Assembly: GCF_045679555.1 (NCBI RefSeq)
Contig: NC_092091.1
Coordinates: 70,074,517 to 70,138,516, forward strand
Direction of reading: 5' to 3'
DNA: 64,000 nt
Source of the DNA: Salvelinus alpinus
Lineage: Eukaryota; Chordata; Actinopteri; Salmoniformes; Salmonidae
Positions 12,301 to 21,194 of the stretch are shown here, piece after piece (position 1 is the stretch's first letter; each line of letters starts with the position of its first letter). Below the pieces are notes generated by a model that did no database searches, was not told the DNA's origin, and saw only the letters and a list, made by a program, of their open reading frames with translations. Position numbers and translations under genes: made by a program.

Positions 12301-15300
12301 AGTGTACAAAGTCATGGTGCGTGTCACAGCTAGGAAAATAATGATGTCTTCATTTTGGAAACATCCTTTTAAAAAGTAAATGTTGACATAAATCTGCATA
12401 CATTCCCCTCAGTGTGACACATTGTTTTGACAGCCTTCTTGCGGCAGCTTTTCTTCCTCAAGCGCCATTTGCTTAGCGGGGAAAGAGTGTGTGTGACGTC
12501 AGTTTTGTAATCAGTCGGATGTGCGGACTACAGAAGTCAAGTTTTGTGCGTCTATGTCACAGCTCTACTCTCACCCTGTGATTATGTAATTTCCTCAATT
12601 GAGGGGTTGACATTCAATTTCATGTAATGGCAATGAGGCCTGAAATCACTTGTCAAAGGTTAAAACTGAACACAATCCAAACACGCTAGAATTTGGCTTT
12701 CCAAAGTTTCCTTATTCCGGCCAACGTACAAGGGACAAACTTGCCAGGGCACTCAAATCTACATTGCTGCCAGTGGGCCCTCTACATTGCTGCCAGTGGG
12801 CCCTCTACATTGCTGCCAGTGGGCCCTCTACATTGCTGCCAGTGGGCCCTCTACATTGCTGCCAGTGGGCCCTCTACATTGCTGCCAGTGGGCCCTCTAC
12901 ATTGCTGCCAGTGGGCCCTCTACATTGCTGCCAGTGGGCCCTCTACATTGCTGCCAGTGGGCCCTCTACATTGCTGCCAGTGGGCCCTCTACATTGCTGC
13001 CAGTGGGCCCTCTACATGCATACATGCATACTGGCAGCAATGTAGAGGGCCCTCTACATTGCTGCCAGTGAAAGTGTTTAGCTTTACTCCTCATGTCGTT
13101 CTTCAAACTCCAGTATGTTCCTTGAAACAGGGAAGGCTCAATGTCTTGTATGCATGGTCTGTCGTCACGTTGACTCTCACACAATGAATGACTTGACGAG
13201 AAAGTAAAAGTAAGGATTCTGTTAACTGTGGGTTCTACTTGTCCAAATGCTGCTCGTCTAGCCCCGGTGTGGAAGGAAGAAGGCTGCTCGTCAAGCCCCG
13301 ATGTGGAAGGAAGAAGGCTGCTCGTCAAGCCCCGGTGTGGAAGGAAGAAGGCTGCTCGTCAAGCCCCGGTGTGGAAGGAAGAAGGCTGCTCGTCAAGCCC
13401 CGGTGTGGAAGGAAGAAGGCTGCTCGTCAAGCCCCGGTGTGGAAGGAAGAAGGCTGCTCGTCAAGCCCCGGTGTGGAAGGAAGAAGGCTGCTCGTCAAGC
13501 CCCTGTGTGGAAGGAAGAAGGCTGCTCGTCAAGCCCCGGTGTGGAAGGAAGAAGGCTGCTCGTCAAGCCCCGGTGTGGAAGGAAGAAGGCTGCTCGTCAA
13601 GCCCCGGTGTGGAAGGAAGAAGGCTGCTCGTCAAGCCCCGGTGTGGAAGGAAGAAGGCTGCTCGTCAAGCCCCGGTGTGGAAGGAAGAAGGCTGCTCGTC
13701 AAGCCCCGGTGTGGAAGGAAGAAGGCTGCTCGTCAAGCCCCGGTGTGGAAGGAAGAAGGCTGCTCGTCAAGCCCCGGTGTGGAAGGAAGAAGGCTGCTCG
13801 TCAAGCCCCGGTGTGGAAGGAAGAAGGCTGCTCGTCAAGCCCCGGTGTGGAAGGAAGAAGGCATTCTCTCTTTAAATGACCAAAATGAAATCTAGTCATT
13901 ACAGGGACATGTGCTTGGACTGTCTTGGAGTCTCTGTGTAATTGACTACGGCTTATGACAAATGTCTCAGTGAAAAAGGTTATTTCAGTGGTGAAGAAAC
14001 ACTTCACAATTCAACACACTTCAACTACAGAACGTACATTAAAATGCAATAAAAATGATTGTCAAACAAATGTAGGCCCTAGCTTAGTAATGTAGCAGAT
14101 AGCTACAGAACTACAAGTCTTTCAATAAATGTATATAAAAATGTAATAAAAAATGTCATTCCCAATTACTCTTCTCATAGAACCATAGATATATGACTCT
14201 GACAGTGTTTGTGTACAAAGAGTCCAACGTGCATGTGCTTTCATTTATAGGGATCATACATTGTCTATATAAAGCAGGATGTACAAAGACTCACTATGTT
14301 TTGGAGATGAATCAAAAGAGGCAAACCGAGAAAAGAGGTTTGATTGTAAAGAGAAACCGGGGCCTTCTGCTCGGTGAATAAGACCGCAAACAAATTACTT
14401 TTGCGTCTGAGACAAATCATAAATTCCGGGGCAATAACTAACTGAAAACCAAGTCTGTGTGTGCAGACACCTACGTCGTAGACATTAAAAAGCATCACGT
14501 GAACCCTGACACAGACTACATTGGAGTAGTCACTTCACATGGGTTATTAAACCCAGAACATGACCCTGGCTAGCCAGAGTTATAGCACCCGTGTGTCCAA
14601 TAAAAACAGCTGAATTTATTGTAGTGAAAATAAGGCAAAAAAAACAACGACACAGTAGTGTTAAAACAGCAATCTTTAAAACCAATGTTATTTGACTACC
14701 AAAAGCATGTAGAGAGCTTTGTAGTCTACTAGGTCAGCCTCCCAAGTCTTCCTGAATGACCGTTAAGCTCCCAGTACCTGTTAAGTACAGTAACAGTCTT
14801 ACTCTGTATTGTCTGTGGGCAGACTGGGTTCCAGACACACAAAACATTCCAAAGGGGCATTGGTCTGGTAACAACCCGATGAGTTGGTCTGGTAACAACC
14901 CGATGAGTTGGTCTGGTAACAGCCCGATGAGTTGGTCTGGTAACAGCCCGATGAGTTGGTCTGGTAACAGCCCGATGAGTTGGTCTGGTAACAGCCCGAT
15001 GAGTTGGTCTGGTAACAACCCGATGAGTTGGTCTGGTAACAGCCCGATGAGTTGGTCTGGTAACAGCCCGATGAGTTGGTCTGGTAACAGCCCGATGAGT
15101 TGGTCTGGTAACAGCCCGATGAGTTGGTCTGGTAACAGCCCGATGAGTTGGTCTGGTAACAGCCCGATGAGTTGGTCTGGTAACAACCCGATGAGTTGGT
15201 CTGGTAACAACCCGATGAGTTGGTCTGGTAACAACCCGATGAGTTGGTCTGGTAACAACCCGATGAGTTGGTCTGGTAACAACCCGATGAGTTGGTCTGG

Positions 15301-15912
15301 TAACAACCCGATGGGTTGGTCTGGTAACAACCCGATGGGTTGGTCTGGTAACAACCCGATGGGTTGGTCTGGTAACAACCCGATGAGTTGGTCTGGTAAC
15401 AACCCGATGAGTTGGTCTGGTAACAACCCGATGAGTTGTCTGACTGAAACAGGCCTTGCGTGAATACTTGACATTGTGAGGCTCTTCGGCTGCATTTAGA
15501 CAGGTAACCCAATTCTGAACCTTTTTTCCACAAATTTGTCCTTTTACCAATCACATCAGATCTTTTCACATCGGATCTTATTCAGAGCTGATCTGATTTT
15601 TCACAGCGGATCTGACATTTGGTTGGGCAGTAGCCGGTGTTAGGCTGTGTTGGTACTAGGCTGTGCATTCCAGTACCTGATCTATGGGTATGTGCTTGAC
15701 CAGCCCGCTGACCACCGTCCTGGGGGCTGCCTCTCCCACATCCACCTGCTCCACATAGAGTGAGTCGGCGTCCGGGTGCTTCTCGGCCGTGACGATGCGT
15801 CCCACCCTCATGTCCAGACGCGACACGTCCACCTTAGCCTCCTCCTGAGGGGCCACAGGCTTCTTCTCTCCCTTCTCTGTGATAGGACACACAGAGAGGA
15901 AAGGGTTAAACC

Positions 15913-15975
<63 letters not shown>

Positions 15976-18900
15976 GAGAGAGAGAGAGAGAGACACCCAA
16001 TATGAACTTGTAGTTAAGTCACTTTGGATAAGAGTGAGTTTGTCTGACTGGCATGTAAAGTAGCTCTTGACAAAGCTGTGGTCCTCTGTAGCTGTGTGAC
16101 TGTGGTCCTCTGTAGCTGTGTGACTGTGGTCCTCTGTAGCTCAGTTGGTAGAGCATAGCGCTTGCAACGCCAGGATAGTGGGTCTGATTCCTGGGACCAA
16201 CCATACGTAAATATTATGCAAGAATGACTAAGTCGCTTTGGATAAAGGCGTCTGTTCAAATGGTATATATTATTTCTATAAGATACAATACAGGCTCTGC
16301 CACAGAAGGTATAGTATTCTAGACTGGGTTCAGGGATGGCATACTGACTCCCTGCCTTTATTACATTAAAAGGTCCAGCAGAGAATGTATTTTTTCCAGG
16401 CATCTAATGCAAGACTTCTTTGAGATTATGTTCAGCCCACTGCTATGGTAGTGTTCCCTGGGGACTCATTAGGATCCATTTGAACCTAGTCTGTGTGGAA
16501 ACTATGCTGAGTGGTTCAGCCATCTTGACTGTTCTGATCCAATTTACCCCAAAGTGAAAACAAATCTGCGCGGCGACTCTGAAGCCCCAGCGTGGCATTT
16601 TTGACTGTGATCACCGCAGGCGTTAAATAATAGTACATTTACTTTTCCACAACTCACCAGAATTCTGAGGAGACTTAAAGCAAATATCAATATCAATACC
16701 CACTGTTAAAACATAGGCTCCGACACGCTTTTCACGGACACTAGGGTGTTGTTGCGTGCCAGACGCTTCCAATGATATGGGGTGGATAGTATGAAGTGGT
16801 CTCGTCTCCTAGTCTCGTCTCCTTCATTTCTTTCCTAGATGGTGGGAACCTTCCAGTTGGGAGCTCAACTACCCGATTGCTCGAACCAGCAAACTACTGG
16901 TCCGCTTCTCTAACCTCTGGGCTACCTACTTAAAAACTTCTGCACTGTTAGGAAAACAGCGTATTGATGTGTGACGTCATCCGCCTGGCCCCTGAGCAGC
17001 AGTGCACCACACCACGGGCCGGCTGATCGATTTGATTGCCAGGCGATGATTGTTTAGATGAGGTGCGAACACAGTCACATCAAAGCCTTTGTGTGGAAAC
17101 GAGGATATCCACACGTACTAAAACAAAGCAATCCGCAACAGTGGACATAAAAACCAAACACTATCAGATATTTACTGCTCTGTTTTCCATTGACATCTGG
17201 CAGTCAGAAAAGCCAGATACAAACCGGTTCAGTCTACATCGCAAAGCATTCTCTTCTTCTCTGAATTATAACCTTGTAAATAATCTGGGGAAGATCATTC
17301 CCAAATTTGCCGCGACAGTTAATTAGTCCAGCTGGGTTTGACGTCTGAGTGGAACGAGGCTTCGGCTGATTTATTGTAAATAGAATATAATTTTAACAAT
17401 AAACCAAAAAAAGTTCAAAAGAATAAAACCCGTTTTTAGATCTAATTTGACAGAGGAAAAGAACAGCATGTTATATTATACTGCATTAGAGCATCTCTGG
17501 TTTAGCCCTGGAGAGGTTGTGCAAAGCCTCAAGATGAATGGTGTCGACACAATATAAACATCCAAACTGGAATTCTGCCTGTCTCCCATTACAGCATTGA
17601 CACTTCTGCTAAGACTATTCTCTCATCACCGAAACAAGTTACTACATTTTTATATTTTATTAAAATCATCAAGGTTAAAAATCTACTTCAGGATAAATCA
17701 CAGAAAGATTTCGGAGAAAGATAATTTGTTTTGGGAAAAGGCCCGTCTGTAATGTTGGAAATTGAAACGTTAGGCCAAAGTTTAAAACGGATCCCCTCTA
17801 TTTGCAGTTTCTCCTTGCGCCTTTCGTCCATTATCGCCAGATATGACAAATTCAGATGGAGAACACCTGCCTGGGAAATCACAAATGGTCATTAAAGTAC
17901 AGACAGATCGCTGCATCCAGCCAGGCATTGATGGAAACGCTGGATCTAAGACAAGGGCTTGTGTTCCAAATGGAAAGAAATGTCAGAGAAGTGCAGACAA
18001 AAAACCCCATCCCAAAGCTAAATCATGGAGCACTTCAACTCAAATTGTCATTGAAGAGGCGCTTAGGCCTACTTCAATTTTCGCTGACAAATCGAAAAAC
18101 CAAATATGACATATTTCACTTTAGTGTGGTGGAACGTTGAGGGGTTTGACAATTATGAGTGTGTGAAATCACAGATGTGGAAGGGCCCTGCAATTTCAAC
18201 AACAAGTCACTTCTTGCTTTGCTTTACCCTTTTTCTCTGGTCTATTCTTCTTGCCCTCGCTGTTTTTGGGAGGGGGGCTGGCAGTGGCAACAGCAGAGGT
18301 GGAGGACCTTGCTGGGGATGAGGGCTGAGGAGGTGTGGACTTGGAGGCACACTGGACACTCGAGTCTCCTGCTGTTGGCATGGCCACCTCCCTCACTGCA
18401 GAAGGAAAAAACAGAGAGAAGATTCATTTAACACTTTTATCCAAAAGAGACTTAGGGCAATATTCAGTCTGTAAAGCTGAAGCATTACAGATTTCGCAAC
18501 ACAAACTTAAAAGATAATTTCCGATTGAGCCGACATAAGCAGCGTTTACCATGAATGCAGTCTCCGCTAAAATAGGAACATTGCCTTTAAATTTCAATCC
18601 CGCTGTAAAGCTGAATTTCCACGATGCAAATTGAATAGAGCCCTTAAACTCTGTTCTAATAGTCACACTAGCATACAATATTGGACACATGCTAAGTGGT
18701 ATGCTAGTATGGATATTGGAATGTTGCCTTACAGTTGACAGTGATAGATGAATTAAGTACATCTGGCCCATGCGGGAATTGAACCCAGAACCCTGGTGTT
18801 GCCGGCACTATGCTGTAACTAACCCACTGAGCCATGAGTGAGGATATTCACCTCCAGTTACAGCAGTACTGCTGGTTTTATTTTGAGGCTACTGGTTAGA

Positions 18901-21114
18901 ATCCAGGGAACTGGTTTGTAACGTGGAGATCAGAGGCTGATTATAAGGGGTGGATAAAAACCAGCAGAACTGGAGTTGAACGCTCCTCTGCATTACCGTT
19001 CAGATAGGCTGTTTGATACTGTAGCAAGTTCCAATACACAATATATCTTCAGGTTGGATATTTTGCTTTTGAACCCAGAGGCATTAATATCCTTTTTCAC
19101 ACTACTGAGCCAAGCCATACTGAGCTGGCCTGGCTATGCATCCACCATAGTTGCTGGAATCATTCAGGCTTGAACAATGTGAAAATAAAATATCCGAACC
19201 CGGGCAGTATGGTTTGGGTGAGTACGATAGTATGAAAGGGGTATAACGAAGCCATCGACCCTGACAGATGGTACTTTGAATTAAGAATGACGGTGAGGGA
19301 TCGTTGGATATGAAGGCTCTTCATGGAGCTGTACTTTGCCTAATTAGTTTCAGCAACATCATTTTACTTAATGATAGAGAAAACTTTATTCATAGACCCA
19401 ATGGGAGGAAAGACCAGCCTCCTAAAGCTTGTTTTGATTGGAAAATGACAGTGTCCATGGCAACTCGGAAAACAAGGAAATATAGTTTTAAATCTCCTCA
19501 ATCAATCTCCGGATTGTTTTTGGGTGGGGAACCCATCATTTCAGGTTGAAATTTGGACGTAAAGTCATACTTTATCCACGTTTTAAATCTAATGTTGAGA
19601 GCTGAGGTTCGGAACTTAAAAGATTACCTTTAAAACAACATGGCAATTAACCTTTTAAAAATGCTGTCGTTCCTCCTGCTCTTGCCATGTCGTTCTCTGT
19701 TGCTCAAAATGCCCAGACAGTACCCATGAAGGTCTTTACTTTACGTCAGTCAGTCATCTTCATAACAAAACTGTGATTTAGCTTATTTTCAGCGTCACAG
19801 AGCCCCATTGAAACAAATACCAAAAATAAACAGCGGAATTGGATACGTGGAAAAACGTAAAACATAATCCTGCAGTCCTTTTCGCACACATTCCTGAGCG
19901 CTCCAAAAATAACATGTAGAGATAGCCTTTTGATGAGGGCTACACTGCCTATTTGTACGACTCCTCTGGTTTCTTACCACCTAGTTCTCCTCTCTGGAAG
20001 CCATTACTGACGTGTTAATGATCACAGAGACTGTTTGCCCTTGTATGTTAATGCATGACAGAGGCGCGATATCACAACAGGGTTGTAGTACGCCGCCAGT
20101 CACGCAGACGGCATGCCGTTTGATTTTGGCAGTTGGGGGGTTGCCTAGTACCCCCCATCATGGCTCTAATGATGGACATACTTGGGCCCTTGAGTTCAAT
20201 TATTTGTTTGAACTTTGATAGTAAAAAAAAAAGAAGGTCTGGTTGTAATATTAGAATGAGACGAGAAGGCATTTTATTAAGATCTAGGACTGTTACTAAT
20301 ACAGCTAAACAAACAATGTGTCGCTAATGAGTTGCCTCAGACACCGTCAACCACTCAAGTGTGAGAACTTTACCCTACAGCTAGCTATAGCTATGTGGTT
20401 GATAACATCAAGGCCGTACCAAAGGAATGGCGTCTGTTCTTTGAAGAATGAGGTTCCCCTCAGGAAAAATTAAGTTCTGCTCAATCGCAGTCTGAACAGC
20501 ATCAGTATTTAATCTCAGAGGAGGTCATAGCAGAAGTTAAACAGGATGTGACAGAGGATGGAAAACTGTCACCAACAAACTACGTACCTCCTCTGCTCTT
20601 CTCCTTCTCCAGCAGTGTTTGCTTCAGTTGCTCGATGTCCCTCTTCAGCTTGGTGTTCTCCACCATCAGTTTCTTCTCTTCTCTGACGGTGGCCTGCACC
20701 TCTATGTTCAGACAGAAAGCTCCTGTCACAATTTTATAGGGTCAAACATGTATCATTTCGTTTTAGCCTACAGCTTCTTTCCCTCCCCAACATTGGCTTT
20801 AAACCGTTTCTACAGCTAGGCTACTTCGCCCTGAGAATGTGCACTCATGTAGAGTTGAGGTCAAACTCAAAAAGTGATTGTCTTTTTAGAAGGAATTTCA
20901 ACAACTTGAGGAATACATTTGACCCCATACTCTGTTTGAGATTGAGTATGCGCATGCATCTCTATGTTTGCTTGTGTATCTGTGCACGCTTTTGGTGTCT
21001 CTTACTGGCTTTCTCCTTGAGCAGCTGGACCTGCTGTTTGAGGTAGTCTATAATGTGGTCGGCCTCGGCTGCCCGCTGTTCCAGCCTCATCACGGAGGGA
21101 GTGTGACCCGACAT
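6204..21114 (-). CDS. aimp1: AIMP1 (aminoacyl-tRNA synthetase complex-interacting multifunctional protein 1), six coding exons
   Basis: Six minus-strand exons join in frame: 21114-21006, 20701-20588, 18395-18211, 15874-15677, 11768-11600 and 6370-6204. They total 942 nt, or 313 codons plus TAA, against 312 in human. Residues 1-74 form the leucine-zipper/coiled-coil region ([20 protein letters not shown]) that in the family binds arginyl-tRNA synthetase. Residues 75-150 are a Lys/Pro/Ser-rich linker. Residues 150-313 are the EMAP-II-like tRNA-binding OB-fold, containing [28 protein letters not shown] and ending in [10 protein letters not shown]. In the family the protein scaffolds the cytosolic multisynthetase complex and binds tRNA, and its C-terminal fragment is a secreted cytokine. 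All introns have GT/AG ends. The start ATG is the first in its exon after the CAG acceptor at 21149-21151. The gene is head to head with TBCK. The exon 3/4 junction needs the second of two AG acceptors. Identification is very secure. Confidence 0.97.
7222..7894. repeat. Tandem segmental duplication, copy A (673 bp)
   Basis: Starts GGGACCAAAGCTGACATCAA, and the same sequence restarts at 7895. Matching landmarks are GTGTACAGAACAGCTAGAAA (7365 and 8042), AAACAAACAGCTTGAGGA, and the GGTGGGTTT...TTCAACGTC...GACATGAGG tail. Confidence 0.85.
7895..9220. repeat. Tandem segmental duplication, copy B, expanded by purine array
   Basis: Collinear with 7222-7894 at both ends. It contains about 670 bp of extra purine-rich tandem sequence at the point where copy A has only GAGAGGAGATGAAAGGAG. 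Its tail matches copy A as far as the TTTTATGACG region. Confidence 0.83.
8257..8930. repeat. Purine-rich minisatellite (GGAGAGGGAAGGAGAAG type)
   Basis: Composite units of about 37-60 bp built from GGAGAGGGAAGGAGAAGAGG and AAGGAGCAGAATAGAAAGG blocks. The plus strand is overwhelmingly purine, so the minus strand gives long Ser/Pro/Leu frames (8982-7951 and 8954-8253) that are artefacts. Confidence 0.93.
10198..10940. mobile_element. Non-autonomous Tc1-type element (MITE) with inverted ends
   Basis: The left end CCGAACAAAAATATAAAAAC and the right end (reverse complement CTGAACAAAAATATAAACGC) are inverted repeats flanked by TA. The interior has no transposase. I recognise the ends as a very common fish element. 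Confidence 0.8.
11344..11413. repeat. Short foldback repeat
   Basis: AGCCTGGCTAAACGAGACTG at the left is mirrored by CAGTCTAGTTTAACCAGGCT at the right, with a loop of about 25 nt. A related smaller palindrome occurs at 38858-38894. Confidence 0.6.
11438..11574. mobile_element. Foldback MITE next to AIMP1 exon 5
   Basis: The left arm GGCCCATATTCACAAAGCCT is inverted at the right as ACTCTTTGTGGATACGGGCC. Both arms carry the inner GAGTGCTGATCTAGGA palindrome. It ends 26 nt from the exon 5 donor site. Confidence 0.8.
11600..11768 (-). CDS. aimp1: AIMP1 coding exon 5
   Basis: 169 nt, phase 0 in and phase 1 out, with donor GTACTG. It encodes [20 protein letters not shown], then [20 protein letters not shown], then the PGDR region. 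Near-identical to the human EMAP-II core of the OB-fold. Confidence 0.97.
12758..13010. repeat. 23-bp minisatellite, 11 perfect units
   Basis: Unit TCTACATTGCTGCCAGTGGG + CCC repeated 11 times, followed by a TACATGCATACATGCATA spacer and an inverted unit. The unit itself contains the GGGCCC palindrome. Confidence 0.97.
13031..13068. repeat. Perfect 38-bp spacer-less palindrome
   Basis: The half CTGGCAGCAATGTAGAGGG is followed directly by its exact reverse complement. It is a head-to-head pair of the adjacent 23-bp repeat units. Confidence 0.97.
13249..13860. repeat. 34-bp minisatellite, exactly 18 units
   Basis: Unit GCTGCTCGTCAAGCCCCGGT + GTGGAAGGAAGAAG; 612 bp = 18 x 34 with only a few substitutions. 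All three forward frames are open because the repeat has no stop; since 34 is not a multiple of 3, all frames give one 34-residue cycle. Confidence 0.97.
14862..15437. repeat. 24-bp minisatellite, exactly 24 units
   Basis: Unit GGTCTGGTAACAACCCGATG + AGTT. CAACCC and CAGCCC variants occur in runs, and three consecutive units have GGGTT. With a length of 8 codons, at least one forward and all three reverse frames are open, which is not evidence of a gene. Confidence 0.97.
15677..15874 (-). CDS. aimp1: AIMP1 coding exon 4 (start of tRNA-binding domain)
   Basis: 66 codons ([20 protein letters not shown] ... [12 protein letters not shown]) with donor GTACTG. The acceptor region on this strand reads ..CACAGAG|AAG. 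Frame continuity with exon 3 needs cleavage after the second AG (exon start 15874); the first AG (start 15876) would add 2 nt. A (TGTC)n microsatellite lies a short distance upstream of the acceptor. Confidence 0.93.
15912..15992. repeat. (GACA)n-(GA)n microsatellite
   Basis: About 15 tetranucleotide units followed by a GA run, in AIMP1 intron 3 close upstream (on the minus strand) of the exon 4 acceptor. Confidence 0.97.
16008..16065 (+). mobile_element. SINE 3'-tail remnant
   Basis: TAGTTAAGTCACTTTGGATA followed by AGAGTGAGTTTGTCTGACTG and GCATGTAAAG resembles the conserved 3' part of salmonid tRNA-SINEs (TAAGTCGCTTTGGATAAAAG). Confidence 0.55.
16077..16275 (+). mobile_element. tRNA-derived SINE with triplicated 5' head
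   Basis: From 16129 the sequence GTCCTCTGTAGCTCAGTTGG + TAGAGCATAGCGCTTGCAAC is tRNA-like with an A box. Then comes a GGGTCTGATTCC B box and the core TAAGTCGCTTTGGATAAAGG. Just upstream, a 24-bp unit (TGTGGTCCTCTGTAGCTGTG + TGAC) repeats, sharing the SINE's first bases. Confidence 0.85.
16836..16935 (-). mobile_element. SINE fragment (minus)
   Basis: The reverse complement reads GTAGCCCAGAGGTTAGAGAA and GCTGGTTCGAGCAATC, the A- and B-box regions of a tRNA-derived SINE. No body recognised. Confidence 0.6.
16936..18210 (-). other. aimp1: AIMP1 intron 3, non-repetitive part
   Basis: No gene, RNA or repeat recognised; open frames at 17036-17326 and 17843-18140 have no known similarity. Confidence 0.4.
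18211..18395 (-). CDS. aimp1: AIMP1 coding exon 3 (low-complexity linker)
   Basis: 185 nt from a CTGCAG acceptor to a GTGACT donor. It enters in phase 1 and ends in phase 0. The product starts [13 protein letters not shown] and finishes in a Lys-rich stretch ([16 protein letters not shown]). Sequence identity to mammals is low, as expected for the linker, so the exon rests on splice sites, frame continuity and composition. Confidence 0.85.
18427..18840 (-). mobile_element. Old SINE (minus) split by a MITE-like insertion
   Basis: 18427-18456 (CACTTTTATCCAAAAGAGAC) matches the reverse of a SINE 3' core. 18757-18838 (GCGGGAATTGAACCCAGAAC ... ACTGAGCCATGAG) matches the reverse of the tRNA-like head. 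Between them, 18457-18645 has inverted ends (GGGCAATATTCAG / reverse GGGCTCTATTCAA) and carries CTGAAGCATTACAGATTTCG, a repeat I recognise from salmonids. Confidence 0.6.
18841..20587 (-). other. aimp1: AIMP1 intron 2
   Basis: Intron between coding exons 2 and 3; no repeat family or gene recognised in this part. Confidence 0.5.
20588..20701 (-). CDS. aimp1: AIMP1 coding exon 2
   Basis: 114 nt, entering and leaving in phase 1, with acceptor ..CATAG and donor GTACGT. It encodes [20 protein letters not shown] and then [14 protein letters not shown], the second half of the N-terminal coiled coil. It aligns with human QATLREEKKLRVENAKLKKE. Confidence 0.95.
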
Positions 21115-21148
21115 CTTGACCAGGGGTAGGGAGCGTGTTACTAGGAAC
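21006..21148 (-). CDS. aimp1: AIMP1 first coding exon (34 nt 5'UTR + codons 1-36)
   Basis: On the minus strand a CAG acceptor precedes 21148. The ATG is 21114-21112, and the exon ends at 21006 before a GTAAGA donor, leaving phase 1. It encodes [20 protein letters not shown] and the start of the zipper ([13 protein letters not shown]). The acceptor upstream of the ATG shows that at least one further 5'UTR exon lies at higher coordinates. Confidence 0.94.
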
Positions 21149-21194
21149 CTGGAATCAGAAAACAAAACCTACCAGTGAGAAAGAACCACAGGTA

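Larger units (their letters stand above)
11769..15676 (-). other. aimp1: AIMP1 intron 4
   Basis: The intron between coding exons 4 and 5. Its notable content is three large minisatellites (23-, 34- and 24-bp units). The stretches 11769-12757 and 13861-14861 show no gene or repeat I can name. Confidence 0.8.

Noticed and set aside
13228-13895. Three overlapping forward frames of 192-218 codons.
   Set aside because: A 34-bp array without stops gives the same 34-residue cycle in every forward frame; not a gene.
16129-16205. tRNA-like sequence with A and B boxes (also at 2742, 16836, 18757 and 39158).
   Set aside because: These are heads of tRNA-derived SINEs with SINE bodies attached; they are diverged and not credible functional tRNA genes.
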